A stretch of 64,000 nt of DNA from Sanyastnella coralliicola (GTDB taxonomy: Bacteria; Bacteroidota; Bacteroidia; Flavobacteriales_D; Sanyastnellaceae), in assembly GCF_030845195.1 (NCBI RefSeq), contig NZ_CP132543.1, positions 3,489,501-3,553,500 of the forward strand, written 5' to 3'. The first letter of the stretch is position 1, and each line of letters starts with the position of its first letter. The notes beneath the pieces are model-generated. The model was not told where the DNA came from and made no database searches. It worked only from the letters and a program-made list of their open reading frames with translations. The translations under genes and the position numbers were made by a program. Shown in pieces: positions 47,601-53,803 of the stretch.

Positions 47601-48819
47601 CCCTCTTGCTATGATCTCTGGACTAGAAATTGGCGTAACGGTGCTGAGCTGGTCTGTGAATAATGGTCCTTGTGGTGGAGAATCGATTGATACAGTGACG
47701 ATCACTGTCTTTGATCCGGACTCACCTGATGCAGATGCTGGTGCTGACCAGAACTTCTGTACACCATTTGGTGGGGCTACACTCGAAGGAAACTTCCCTG
47801 CGGAACCAGCCTTCGGCACATGGACACTCATTTCCGGCGAAGCCGAGATTACGAACGCATCATTGCCGAACACCACGGTATTTGACCTTGGTCTAGGTGA
47901 GAATATATTCGTTTGGGAGATCTACAATGGCCCATGTGCAAATGGAATCACAACCGATACGGTATCGATCTTCATCAATGATCTCAGCGTAGCACAAGCA
48001 GATGCTGGTCCTGACCAGAGCTTCTGTGGTCTTCAAGACGAGATTCAGATGCAGGGTAGTGAGACCATTGGTAATACCGCTACCGGTGAATGGACGGTGA
48101 TTGCTGGAGAAGGAATCTTCGAAAATGAAACAAACGAGTTCAGCTACGTTGTCAACGTTCCTGTAGGTGTCAATACTTATGTATGGACAGTAGACAACGG
48201 TGAGTGTGGAACGTCTTCTGACACTGTGAACGTCATCATATACGACCCAGACATACCTTCCGCATTTGCCGGCGGGGACGTCGAGATTTGTGAAGATGAC
48301 TTCATTCCATTCCAACTAAACGCCTCAGAAGCGCCATTCCCTGCAGAGGGTGAATGGACGATTCTGAACGGACCTATCGAACTCAACTCGAATACCGACC
48401 CAATGGCTGGGGTTCTTGACCTCGGTACCATTGACGGACCGTTTGAAGATGTATTCAGTTCGATCCTTTGGACTGTTGATAACGGTGTATGTGGAACGAC
48501 TTCAGACACCTTGAATCTCGCATTGATTGATTGTTTGACAATCGAAGTACCTGATGCCTTCTCTCCAAACAGTGATGGTATCAATGACTTCTTCGAGATT
48601 CCAAACCTCTACAAGTACCCGAACAACTCAATCAAGATCTTCAACCGTTGGGGAGCCTTGGTGTACGAAGCTTCACCATACCAGAATGACTGGGATGGAC
48701 GCTCAGACCACCCAGCAACCATCGGTGAGGAACTACCGGTTGGTACGTATTACTACATCCTAGATCTGGGGGTTGACCACCTCGAAGTAGTGACAGGATA
48801 TATCTTCCTTAAACGATGA
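38617..48819 (+). CDS. Giant repetitive surface adhesin with IgGFc-binding-like N-terminus and T9SS type B sorting domain
   Basis: 3400 residues from ATG 38617 (a second ATG follows directly; an upstream GTG is rejected). After the signal peptide (SAFLIALCTLFSTSIFAQ), residues about 30-450 resemble an IgGFc-binding N-terminal domain (FWMPPIWDTGG, NPSELFITT, YHFITVMATEDNTTIEIE). About residue 555 begins a run of 31 units of about 88 residues with the pattern ADAGxDQELC...GTWTLVSG.G.I.DPNDPNT.VTGL..GENIFEW...NGPC...VSIFVFD; each has two cysteines, probably one disulfide. The last 90 residues are a gliding-motility-type (type B) sorting domain (PDAFSPNSDGINDFFEI, NRWGALVYEA). It is expected to be a long stalk on the cell surface, exported with help from the SprF-like protein encoded next. 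Confidence 0.95.
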   Translation: MMNPALRFRMLRSAFLIALCTLFSTSIFAQFDTHFWMPPIWDTGGGTHNNPSELFITTPSPMPVDVHIETADGTTFVLDTTVVAGTPLQVELTPALGQLDVANQVNVTNSLIVTSSQAIQCVHKISGVHNQTLVTLKGRNGLGQDFWAGSQVRNMNANYDPDEYHFITVMATEDNTTIEIETPFAMYEDGGGNLPNPMTITLDAKESYLIRGHNPIEHVCGSHITSDKDILAISGSTHTRIAGGGAADGGTDQLVPIELMWKDFVVVKGDNDDPFDYATIVATEDNTNIYLDGNATAVATIDAGEYYDYTLTGNFGDPHYLRTDKRAYCYHMTGASQDDEVGMSAIPQMDCTGSRYIEFSLFDVNTVNQVMNLIVPPEAEGTLQVNGVDYQSVPGVIFNNVPGLTDWTSVSLPNASLATNNVITSEGFFHAGFMTGNGGATGTYGFLSGFNDAYEFQDPVTGLPSTIYTVDTLCPGETIDHCLLVYSCADDHNIINVEGNDGNVVVTPPSEPFDTCFSYTAPFDYAGNDTITFTVENRFEFTGTIDIVFVVVNPDTPINAGDAQEVCSETTGTLSAVDPDPMVSGTWTVLQGGSTITDPNSPTTGVTDLQLGNNVFLWSQDYGCQVNQSLTQITVYDGDAPDADAGPDVELCSDANNYVMQANDPGVTATGTWEINQGTATIFNINSGNATVTNLGIGENIFQWNIDNGACPGEATVDDLSIFVFDANHPDADAGEDQEFCSGALNETTISANAPIFPATAEWTLVSGVGTIVTPNETTTVVTNLGIGENVFQWTIDNGVCGTYTDTVTITIYDSGVVSTDAGADAEYCTPTTSHDLEATEPSGPGTGTWTVISGSATFSDENDANATASNLGVGENVLQWTIDNGPCPSTGQFDQVTITIYDDSTPDADAGEDQELCIDALGTVTLDAVGVDAPATGSWAVTAGGASVTDSSDPSSEVTGLTVGENTFEWTVDNGPCGAPTTDTVTIIVFDNSIASADAGEDVEFCTPISTYIMQATAVVGPANGVWTLESGTGTISDVNDPNADISGLGIGENIFRWTVENGPCAGPANFDEMIIYIFDENQPLADAGDDQEFCSDNVLPTVTNLEANAAIFPGEGTWTLIQGSGNILDVNDPTTQVTALGIGENIFEWTLENGACDPSTSSDQVSIFIYDQNQAAADAGDDQDVCSDLPETTLDGNSVTFPAIGTWVLVSGEGDITDPNDPNTEVTGLGLGENVFEWSIANGPCTPALTTDQMTITVFEGALSPADAGDNQNICSSEPGVFLNGNTPISPATGEWTLVAGTGSILDATDPNSEVTGLSVGVNTFQWEVFNGACSGSTTDQVDIIVFDTDMPAADAGDDQELCLPTTTTNMTATAPTFPATGTWELVSGSGSITDDSDPNTEITGLAVGENVFRWTVTNAPCSPATTIDLVSIFIYDNTQTVGAGADQEFCSPVSSTILDGNAPTFPATGTWTLVSGSGSIVNPSNPNSQVTGLGLGDNVFEWTIANGPCAGQPLSDQVTITIFDNMQADADAGEDQQVCTPATSTTLEGNDAVYPASGQWTVVSGTATIADPSDPTTTITDLVVGTVVLEWTINNGPCSPSSTSDQVTIEVLDSGAAAADAGPDQELCLPIASATMAANSAVDPAIGTWTLVSGAGSIVDPNDPNTTINGLAVGINVFEWSIDNGDCGGVSTDTITITVFSNNSPNANAGQDQNLCTPETTTMLEGNSPIFPATGTWTLVSGTGDITDPTDPGSEVTGLSIGENVFEWTILNGPCGNASTSDQVSIFVFDGGAPQANAGIDQELCTPNTATAMDADPAVDPGEGTWTLFSGTGSIDDVNDPTTAITDLAIGENIFVWTLDYSTCGVQQDSITITVFDSTLPPADAGDDQELCTPTESTTLDGNAVNAPAEGTWMLISGSGQIDDPNDPNTSVSNLTIGENIFVWSVYNGNCSPLEDRTDTVSVFVFDSTLPVANAGDDQELCTPNTSTTLEGSEIVFPAQGTWTLISGGGVIADANDPNTVVDNLPVGENIFEWTVDNGSCPDGITTDQVSIFVFDETQADADAGPDQSLCTPVPSINLDANAVIFPAEGTWTLVQGAGTIADINDPNTVVTDLAVGENIFSWEISNGPCGAPTIDYVSIFIFNQFNPDADAGEDQELCSPDFSTTLEGNSPQFPAGGTWTLFSGAGTIDSPNNPNTLVTDLEIGENIFVWTVDNGPCANGITSDTVSVFVFDANAELADAGADQELCTPGVTTNLDGNTPQFPGSGTWTLVSGSGTILDPSDPSTEVQDLAVGENVFEWTIYNGPCAQSGSSDLVSIFVFDENQPDADAGPDQQLCTPQISTTMAANDVTFPAEGTWTLFQGSGTIVDENDPNTIITDLAPGTNIFVWTISNGPCANALTTDTVIISLFEFDAEDAVAGPDQEFCLPITSTTLDAQELLGAATGMWTVVQGNATFDDPTLYNTGVTDLGVGENILEWTVDNGPCGSTSDLVSIFIFDPEAEEANAGEDQFFCTPISTTTLEGNVPDAPGVGTWELVSGMGTIENPNDPNTALSGLTIGENIFSWTIYNGPCEEPTTDLVSIFIYDENMPEADAGDDIELCLPVSTTTLDAEAAIFPAFGTWELITGNGTIGDVNDPNTIVSGLELGINTFVWTINNLPCPGGISSDTVTVFVFEEGIEAAFAGDDQFYCSPTSTAVLQADELTEPNTGTWELVAGDGVIGDPFSPTTPVSALTVGENIFAWTVYNGPCDLALSSDTVSIFIYDENQPPADAGEDQELCLPTNSTFLEANNPIFPATGFWNLVEGSANIVDPFDPETMVTDLGLGVNTFEWTIDNGPCEDAITVDSITILVFSEDAAVADAGDDIEICTPESQVTLGATEPEIPTTGTWEVIQGDGSVSDVNDPNAVYSGLTVGEHILQWTIYNGPCLNNNTFDFVTIHVYDATSPLAEAGNDQELCSPEETAQLDAAPPIFPAEGTWSVVQGAGSISDVNDPLAMISGLEIGVTVLSWSVNNGPCGGESIDTVTITVFDPDSPDADAGADQNFCTPFGGATLEGNFPAEPAFGTWTLISGEAEITNASLPNTTVFDLGLGENIFVWEIYNGPCANGITTDTVSIFINDLSVAQADAGPDQSFCGLQDEIQMQGSETIGNTATGEWTVIAGEGIFENETNEFSYVVNVPVGVNTYVWTVDNGECGTSSDTVNVIIYDPDIPSAFAGGDVEICEDDFIPFQLNASEAPFPAEGEWTILNGPIELNSNTDPMAGVLDLGTIDGPFEDVFSSILWTVDNGVCGTTSDTLNLALIDCLTIEVPDAFSPNSDGINDFFEIPNLYKYPNNSIKIFNRWGALVYEASPYQNDWDGRSDHPATIGEELPVGTYYYILDLGVDHLEVVTGYIFLKR
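40288..48540 (+). repeat. 31 tandem protein repeats of about 264 bp in the adhesin gene
   Basis: Counted by the recurring DAGxDxxxC opening. Units are 87 to 93 residues long; the first, the last two and unit 22 are the most divergent. DNA identity between units is low to moderate, so the array is old compared with the 189-bp array in the M36 protease gene. Confidence 0.92.
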
Positions 48820-49754
48820 ACATGACTATGAAAGCCTTGAAATACACCCTCGTATTTGCCATTGCCGCATTCTCGTTCGGGAAGGTGTCGGCACAGCAAG
48901 ATCCGATGTACACCCAGTACATGTACAACATGCTGGTAGTGAATCCTGCTTATGCGGGAAGCGCTGATCTATTGACCATGAACGCCATGTATCGTGATCA
49001 GTGGGTTGACTTTGATGGAGCACCACGAACTCAAACCTTCTCCATGCATTCACCGCTCAAGCGTGAGAGCATCAGTGTGGGAGGTAGTGTGATCAATGAC
49101 TCCCACGGAGTGATGCGTCAAACGATGGTCTTTGGAGACATCAGCTACCGCATCTTCTTTGACAAGAGTAAGCTCGCCTTTGGATTGAAGGCAGGAATCA
49201 ATCTGTTACAGGCCAATCTTCAAGATTTGAACCCTGTGACTGATGGTGATCCGGCCTTTCAGGAAAACATCAACAACAAACCACTTCCAAACTTTGGCGC
49301 AGGAGTCATGTGGTATACTGACCGCACCTATGTGGGGGTCAGTGTACCGAAGTTGTTGGCGAACAAACTGATCGACGGAAGCCTTCCTGATTTCAATGCC
49401 AATACGGAAAGGCAACACTTCTTCTTGATTGCCGGAACCGTCATTGAAATCAACAATTACGTGCAATTCAAGCCTTCAGGTGCCTTGCGCGTTGTGAACG
49501 GAGCCCCGCCATCATTTGATGCAACGGCAAACTTCTTGTTGTATGAACGACTATGGATCGGTGCGATGTACCGATTCCAGGAATCAACAGGAATGTTGTT
49601 CCAATATGAAGTAAACAACCGACTGCGTGTGGGGTACTCGTACGATTATTCCTTGACTGATATTGGGAACTACTCATCGGGATCCCATGAGATCATGCTT
49701 GGTCTTGACCTCGGTAAAAACGCAGGAGCGGATGTTTCTCCGCGATTCTTTTAA
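48816..49754 (+). CDS. PorP/SprF family outer-membrane protein
   Basis: 312 residues with signal peptide (LVFAIAAFSFGKVSAQ) followed by the family start QQDPMYTQYMYNMLVVNPAYAGS. The body has beta-barrel strands (ISVGGSVINDSHGVM, LAFGLKAGINLLQANLQDLN, LWIGAMYRFQESTGMLFQYEVNNRLRVGYSYDYSLTDIGNYSSGSHEIMLGLDL). In Flavobacterium johnsoniae SprF is needed to deliver the type B-domain adhesin SprB to the surface, and such pairs are usually adjacent. Here the start overlaps the adhesin stop by 4 bases (ATGA), so this is very probably the dedicated partner of the giant adhesin. Confidence 0.95.
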   Translation: MNMTMKALKYTLVFAIAAFSFGKVSAQQDPMYTQYMYNMLVVNPAYAGSADLLTMNAMYRDQWVDFDGAPRTQTFSMHSPLKRESISVGGSVINDSHGVMRQTMVFGDISYRIFFDKSKLAFGLKAGINLLQANLQDLNPVTDGDPAFQENINNKPLPNFGAGVMWYTDRTYVGVSVPKLLANKLIDGSLPDFNANTERQHFFLIAGTVIEINNYVQFKPSGALRVVNGAPPSFDATANFLLYERLWIGAMYRFQESTGMLFQYEVNNRLRVGYSYDYSLTDIGNYSSGSHEIMLGLDLGKNAGADVSPRFF

Positions 49755-49781
49755 TTGCTATTCAGTTATTGCCATCTATCT

Positions 49782-51950
49782 ATGAAGATCTTCAAATACA
49801 TACCTATCCTCATGATCCTCGGACTGGCAGCTGTTCCGCTCCATTCGCATGCTCAGAAGTTCAAGCTGAAGCTAGCGGAGGAGAGTTACAACGCCTTCAA
49901 CTTCCGAAAGGCAGCTGAGATCTATGAAGATATCATCGAGAAGAACCCTGATGACGCCTCATCTACTCGCCGTGCTGGGGAGTGTCGTATGCGCATCAAT
50001 GATTTCGATGTGGCGGTACAACACTATCGCACACTTGACAGCCTGAAGGAGAGCACTCCTGAAGACCTCTTGAACTATGCCTATGTTCTGAAGGTAACCC
50101 AGCAATATGATGCCGCGGTGGTCGTATATGAATACTATATGGCCAACAACGAAGATGAATACCTCGTTGGCTACACCGACGTGGATTGGGCCAACCGTAT
50201 TGTTCGAGACAGTTCGCGTTTCGAATTGACAGAGATGTCGATTAACAGTCCTCAAAGTGATTTTGCTCCCGCTTTCGCGGAAGAGGGAATCGTCTTTTCC
50301 AGCGCCCGAAAGCAAGGGAAAGGGAAGCGAAACATCTACTCTTGGACGGATCAGAGTTACTTGAATCTCTACGAAGCAAAAATCGATACTGATTCCACCT
50401 TGATGGATCCGAAGGTGATGAAGAATAAGGCGAATAGTCGTTTCCACGAGGGAACGATCACTTATGATCTTCAACAGAAAATCATCTACTTCACAAGAAA
50501 TAACTACCTCAAAGGGAAACAAGACGATGACGGCGGACGATTGAACCTTGGTATCTACTACGCTAGCTATGCCGAAGGCAAGATCAAGAAGCTCAAGCCG
50601 TTCCCATTCAACGACCCAACATACTCTGTTGGACACCCCGTGATTTCTCCGGATGGCAAAGCGATGTACTTCGTCAGTGACCAACCAGGAGGTCAAGGAG
50701 GAACTGATATTTATGTCTCTTACCGAAACCTAGACTTCTGGTCTGAACCTGAAAACTTGGGCCCAAAAGTCAATACCCCAGGAAATGAGATGTTCCCGTT
50801 CATTGACGAACAAGGAACCTTCTACTTCGCTTCCGATTGGCACCCTGGTCTAGGTGGGCTCGACTTGTTCTACACGGAACTCGATGAGGAAAGCGTACCC
50901 GTGAAGAACTTCGGTTACCCAATTAACAGTAGCTATGATGACTTTGGTTTGATCACTTACCCTGATGGATTGAGAGGTTACCTCTCGAGTAATCGTCCGG
51001 GAGGAACTGGGGATGATGATATTTATGCCTTCAAGATCAATCCGGCAACCATGGTGCAGATCAGCGGACGTCTGCTCGATCAAGCCACCGGAAACCCGAT
51101 TCCAAATGGTACCATTCTGTTGAAAGATCAGTTCAACCAGGAAGTTCTTGAGGTGGTTGCAAATACCGACGCAGAAGGGCGTTATCAATTCGACGTTCCG
51201 TTCGATGAAACCTATACCATTATGGGGGTGAAGAATGGCTACTTCCAAGCGGAGAAGAAAGTCAACAGTAGCGACAAATCTGGGTTCCTCGATAGAGTAG
51301 ATCTAGAACTGACCGCCTATGATTACGCAGCAGAAGGACGCGTTCTGTACAGCGACACAGGGTTGCCTGCAGTTGGCGCCACCGTGACCTTGACAACGAT
51401 CGAAGGCGAGGAGCTTCAGCAAATGTTGGCCGAAGACGACGGAAGCTACTTCTTCGGTCTAGACCCAGAAACGCAATACATGATAGAAGCGATCAAGGCT
51501 GGATATCCGCCTCAAAGCATCGAAGTAGATACGCGAGGAAAGCCGGCGACTGTGATCCATTCAGACCTCCGTCTCTTTAAGTATGAAGAGGGAACCGTAG
51601 TGCGACTTGACAATATCTACTACGACTACAACAAGTCTGAAATTCGTGATGATGCTCGTCGTGACCTTGACCGATTGGTTCAGATCATGAATGAAAATCC
51701 GAACATGAAAATTGAGTTGAGTTCCCACACAGATGCACGTGGTACTGACAGTTACAACCTTCGTCTATCAGACCGCAGGGCAAAGGCTGCAGTGAATTAC
51801 CTCGTATCGAAAGGTATTGACAAGAAACGAATGACAGCCAAGGGCTACGGTGAAACGAAACTGCTCAACGATTGTGGAAACGACGTGGAGTGTACGGAAC
51901 GTGAACATCAATTGAACCGACGAACAGAGTTCAAGATCCTTGACATATAA
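49782..51950 (+). CDS. OmpA-family protein with TPR, PD40 propeller and carboxypeptidase-regulatory-like domain
   Basis: 722 residues from ATG 49782; a TTG at 49755 is rejected because it precedes the signal peptide (IPILMILGLAAVPLHSHAQ). TPR helices occupy about 25-125, PD40-type propeller strands about 170-430 (VISPDGKAMYFVSDQPGG, PGNEMFPFIDEQGTFYFASD), two transthyretin-like segments about 435-600, and an OmpA peptidoglycan-binding domain about 610-722 (NIYYDYNKSEIRDDARRDL, SSHTDARGTDSYNLRLSDRRA). Proteins of this layout accompany PorP/SprF and type B adhesins and may anchor the complex to peptidoglycan. The gene starts 27 bases after the SprF-like gene and ends the operon. Confidence 0.95.
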   Translation: MKIFKYIPILMILGLAAVPLHSHAQKFKLKLAEESYNAFNFRKAAEIYEDIIEKNPDDASSTRRAGECRMRINDFDVAVQHYRTLDSLKESTPEDLLNYAYVLKVTQQYDAAVVVYEYYMANNEDEYLVGYTDVDWANRIVRDSSRFELTEMSINSPQSDFAPAFAEEGIVFSSARKQGKGKRNIYSWTDQSYLNLYEAKIDTDSTLMDPKVMKNKANSRFHEGTITYDLQQKIIYFTRNNYLKGKQDDDGGRLNLGIYYASYAEGKIKKLKPFPFNDPTYSVGHPVISPDGKAMYFVSDQPGGQGGTDIYVSYRNLDFWSEPENLGPKVNTPGNEMFPFIDEQGTFYFASDWHPGLGGLDLFYTELDEESVPVKNFGYPINSSYDDFGLITYPDGLRGYLSSNRPGGTGDDDIYAFKINPATMVQISGRLLDQATGNPIPNGTILLKDQFNQEVLEVVANTDAEGRYQFDVPFDETYTIMGVKNGYFQAEKKVNSSDKSGFLDRVDLELTAYDYAAEGRVLYSDTGLPAVGATVTLTTIEGEELQQMLAEDDGSYFFGLDPETQYMIEAIKAGYPPQSIEVDTRGKPATVIHSDLRLFKYEEGTVVRLDNIYYDYNKSEIRDDARRDLDRLVQIMNENPNMKIELSSHTDARGTDSYNLRLSDRRAKAAVNYLVSKGIDKKRMTAKGYGETKLLNDCGNDVECTEREHQLNRRTEFKILDI

Positions 51951-51978
51951 TACTGCTTGCTCACACTAACATGACAAA

Positions 51979-52008
51979 AAAAGGACGCTTTGAGAGAGGC
52001 GTCCTTTT
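51979..52008. terminator. Bidirectional rho-independent terminator
   Basis: AAAAGGACGC (51979-51988) pairs with GCGTCCTTTT (51999-52008); T-runs follow on both strands, fitting convergent transcription from the adhesin operon and the minus-strand gene. Confidence 0.9.
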
Positions 52009-52037
52009 TTCTTGCTTAGTGATGTAATTCATAGTTT

Positions 52038-52964
52038 TTACTCTTCCGTAGGGAAAGAGAAGGCACCATAACCTTCGGTAGAGATTGTATGATTCATGTC
52101 TCGTTCGATCTCTACAACTTCCATATGTGTTTCGTTGCCATCTTCATCGACAACATCCATTTCCATAATCATTCCTTGAGGGTAACCCTCAGGGAGTGCG
52201 TTTTCTTGTTTCTTCTTGTCTTGTGAAGACATCGCCATCAATCCTTTATAGATCTGAAGGTCGTCTTCCTCATTCACCCAACAGTTGCCAGATGACTCTT
52301 CACTTTTGAAAACGTATTCATGACAAGTGTATCCAAGAATTGTTTTCGTGCGGCCCGTTTTTTTGAACTCACCCATGTCATATGACTCATCATCTTCTTC
52401 AGTAGTTGCATATGCCGCCGGATCATAATCCATAGACATCGCAAGTTTCTGACCTTCCATATCAGTCAAAATGATCATCTGGTTGCGCGCCACGTCAAAG
52501 ATCATGGTAGAGTTGACGTCTTCCATTTTTGTCTTCATTGCGAATTCTCCGCTCTCGTCATTGACAAACATGGTAGAACGTACAGTCTGAGTCTCCTTCT
52601 TATCGGTGATTGTCATATCCATTTTAACCATGTGGTCAAATGAATAGCTCTCTTCCATATCGACCTTGCTGAAAAAGCCGCTGAATCCGCCTGAAGTCTC
52701 GTCTGAAGAAGAAGCTTTCTCATTTGAATCGGATGAGTCTGAGTCATCGTCTTTCTTCTTCTTCTTTGATTTGTCTTTCTTCTTAAATAGACCTTCGATG
52801 GCGTCAAGGCTCTTGTCGATCCCTTGATCTACCTTTTGGTCGATGCGGTTATTGGTTTTGTTTTTAGCACTCTCTTTCGAGCGGTCAACAATTTGAGATT
52901 CCGCGTTTAGCGAAAGAAGAAAAACAAGACAAATTGAGAATAGCGTGTGTAGGATAGCTTTCAT
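52038..52964 (-). CDS. Secreted protein, probably DUF4412-type
   Basis: 308 residues with signal peptide (LHTLFSICLVFLLSLNAESQ). Next comes a highly charged segment of Lys and then Asp/Ser (about 55-90, FKKKDKSKKKKKDDDSDSS), probably unstructured. The rest (about 95-308) is beta-rich with family-like landmarks: STMIFDVARNQMIILTDMEGQKLAMSM, TKTILGYTCHEYVFKSEE, NCWVNEEDDLQIYKGLM. This pattern fits the DUF4412 proteins of Bacteroidota, whose function is unknown. The gene is monocistronic. The charged linker is unusual, and a one-base-longer variant of the 13-base motif lies at 52899-52912 in the signal-peptide codons. Confidence 0.78.
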   Translation of the reverse strand: MKAILHTLFSICLVFLLSLNAESQIVDRSKESAKNKTNNRIDQKVDQGIDKSLDAIEGLFKKKDKSKKKKKDDDSDSSDSNEKASSSDETSGGFSGFFSKVDMEESYSFDHMVKMDMTITDKKETQTVRSTMFVNDESGEFAMKTKMEDVNSTMIFDVARNQMIILTDMEGQKLAMSMDYDPAAYATTEEDDESYDMGEFKKTGRTKTILGYTCHEYVFKSEESSGNCWVNEEDDLQIYKGLMAMSSQDKKKQENALPEGYPQGMIMEMDVVDEDGNETHMEVVEIERDMNHTISTEGYGAFSFPTEE

Positions 52965-53056
52965 GAGGTTGGTATTTAGGGCGAAGGTATGTTCAACCTT
53001 TGCGCTGCCCTTCCTTCATTGAGCAGTTGGTCACATCGAATGAGTAATTGGTCAAC

Positions 53057-53794
53057 TTAACCGGCAAACAGTTGTAAAAGGCTGTCTTTTCGGCTTCGAG
53101 AAACGGGAACTTGAACATCGTTCTCCATGACCAGATAGCCACCGCTACCCTTGACATAGCGCGAAACGTAGTTCAAATTCACAATGTGCGAATGGTGCAC
53201 ACGGAAGAATCCGTGACCGCTCAACATCTCTTCGATTTCTTTCAGTGTGCGAGAAACAAGAATCTTCTTGCGCTCTTTGAAAAAGACCATCGTGTAATTC
53301 GACTGTGATTCACAATGCATGATTTCATCTGGTGAGACAAAGTCGAGTCCTTCAGATGAAGGAAGCGCAATCTTATTAAACCCGCTGTCTTCCAGTCGAT
53401 TGAAAAGGATGTCAAGCTGAGCATTAGACAGGCGAGCTGAACCCAATTCTTGAAAACGGGCCACTGCGCGTTTCAGGTCATCGCTACTCACAGGCTTCAA
53501 GAGGTAATCGATGGCGCTGTATTGAAAAGCGCGCAAGGCGAACTCATCATAAGCTGTAGTGAAGATTACTCCAAACTTTGGATCTTCAATCGATTGCAAG
53601 AGTTCGAATCCATTCAATCGAGGCATTTCGATATCTAAGAATAAGATCTCCGCATCGCTATTGACCAATGCATCTCTCCCTTCGATTGGGTCATTGTATA
53701 CTCCGATGATTTCGATGTCTGGAACATGGCGAGACATTTCATACTCTAGCGTTGCCGAGCAGTGTTTTTCATCGTCGATAATAATTGCTTTCAT
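53057..53794 (-). CDS. LytTR-type response regulator
   Basis: 245 residues. Receiver domain 1-120 with acidic pocket D7/D8, phospho-acceptor D54 (LFLDIEMPRLNG) and K104 (LLKPVS); LytTR DNA-binding domain about 140-240 (DEIMHCESQSNYTMVFF, ILVSRTLKEIEEML, FFRVHHSHIVNLNYV). It lies 9 bases after the sensor kinase gene on the same strand, so the two form a LytS/LytR-type pair. Target genes are unknown; no direct repeats of the usual LytTR site were recognised in this window. Confidence 0.95.
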   Translation of the reverse strand: MKAIIIDDEKHCSATLEYEMSRHVPDIEIIGVYNDPIEGRDALVNSDAEILFLDIEMPRLNGFELLQSIEDPKFGVIFTTAYDEFALRAFQYSAIDYLLKPVSSDDLKRAVARFQELGSARLSNAQLDILFNRLEDSGFNKIALPSSEGLDFVSPDEIMHCESQSNYTMVFFKERKKILVSRTLKEIEEMLSGHGFFRVHHSHIVNLNYVSRYVKGSGGYLVMENDVQVPVSRSRKDSLLQLFAG

Positions 53795-53803
53795 TACAAG
53801 TAA

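Noticed and set aside
39000-48700. Many antisense and other-frame open frames within the giant adhesin gene, some over 130 codons
   Set aside because: They follow the repeat period, have no family features and are a by-product of the codon use of the repeats.
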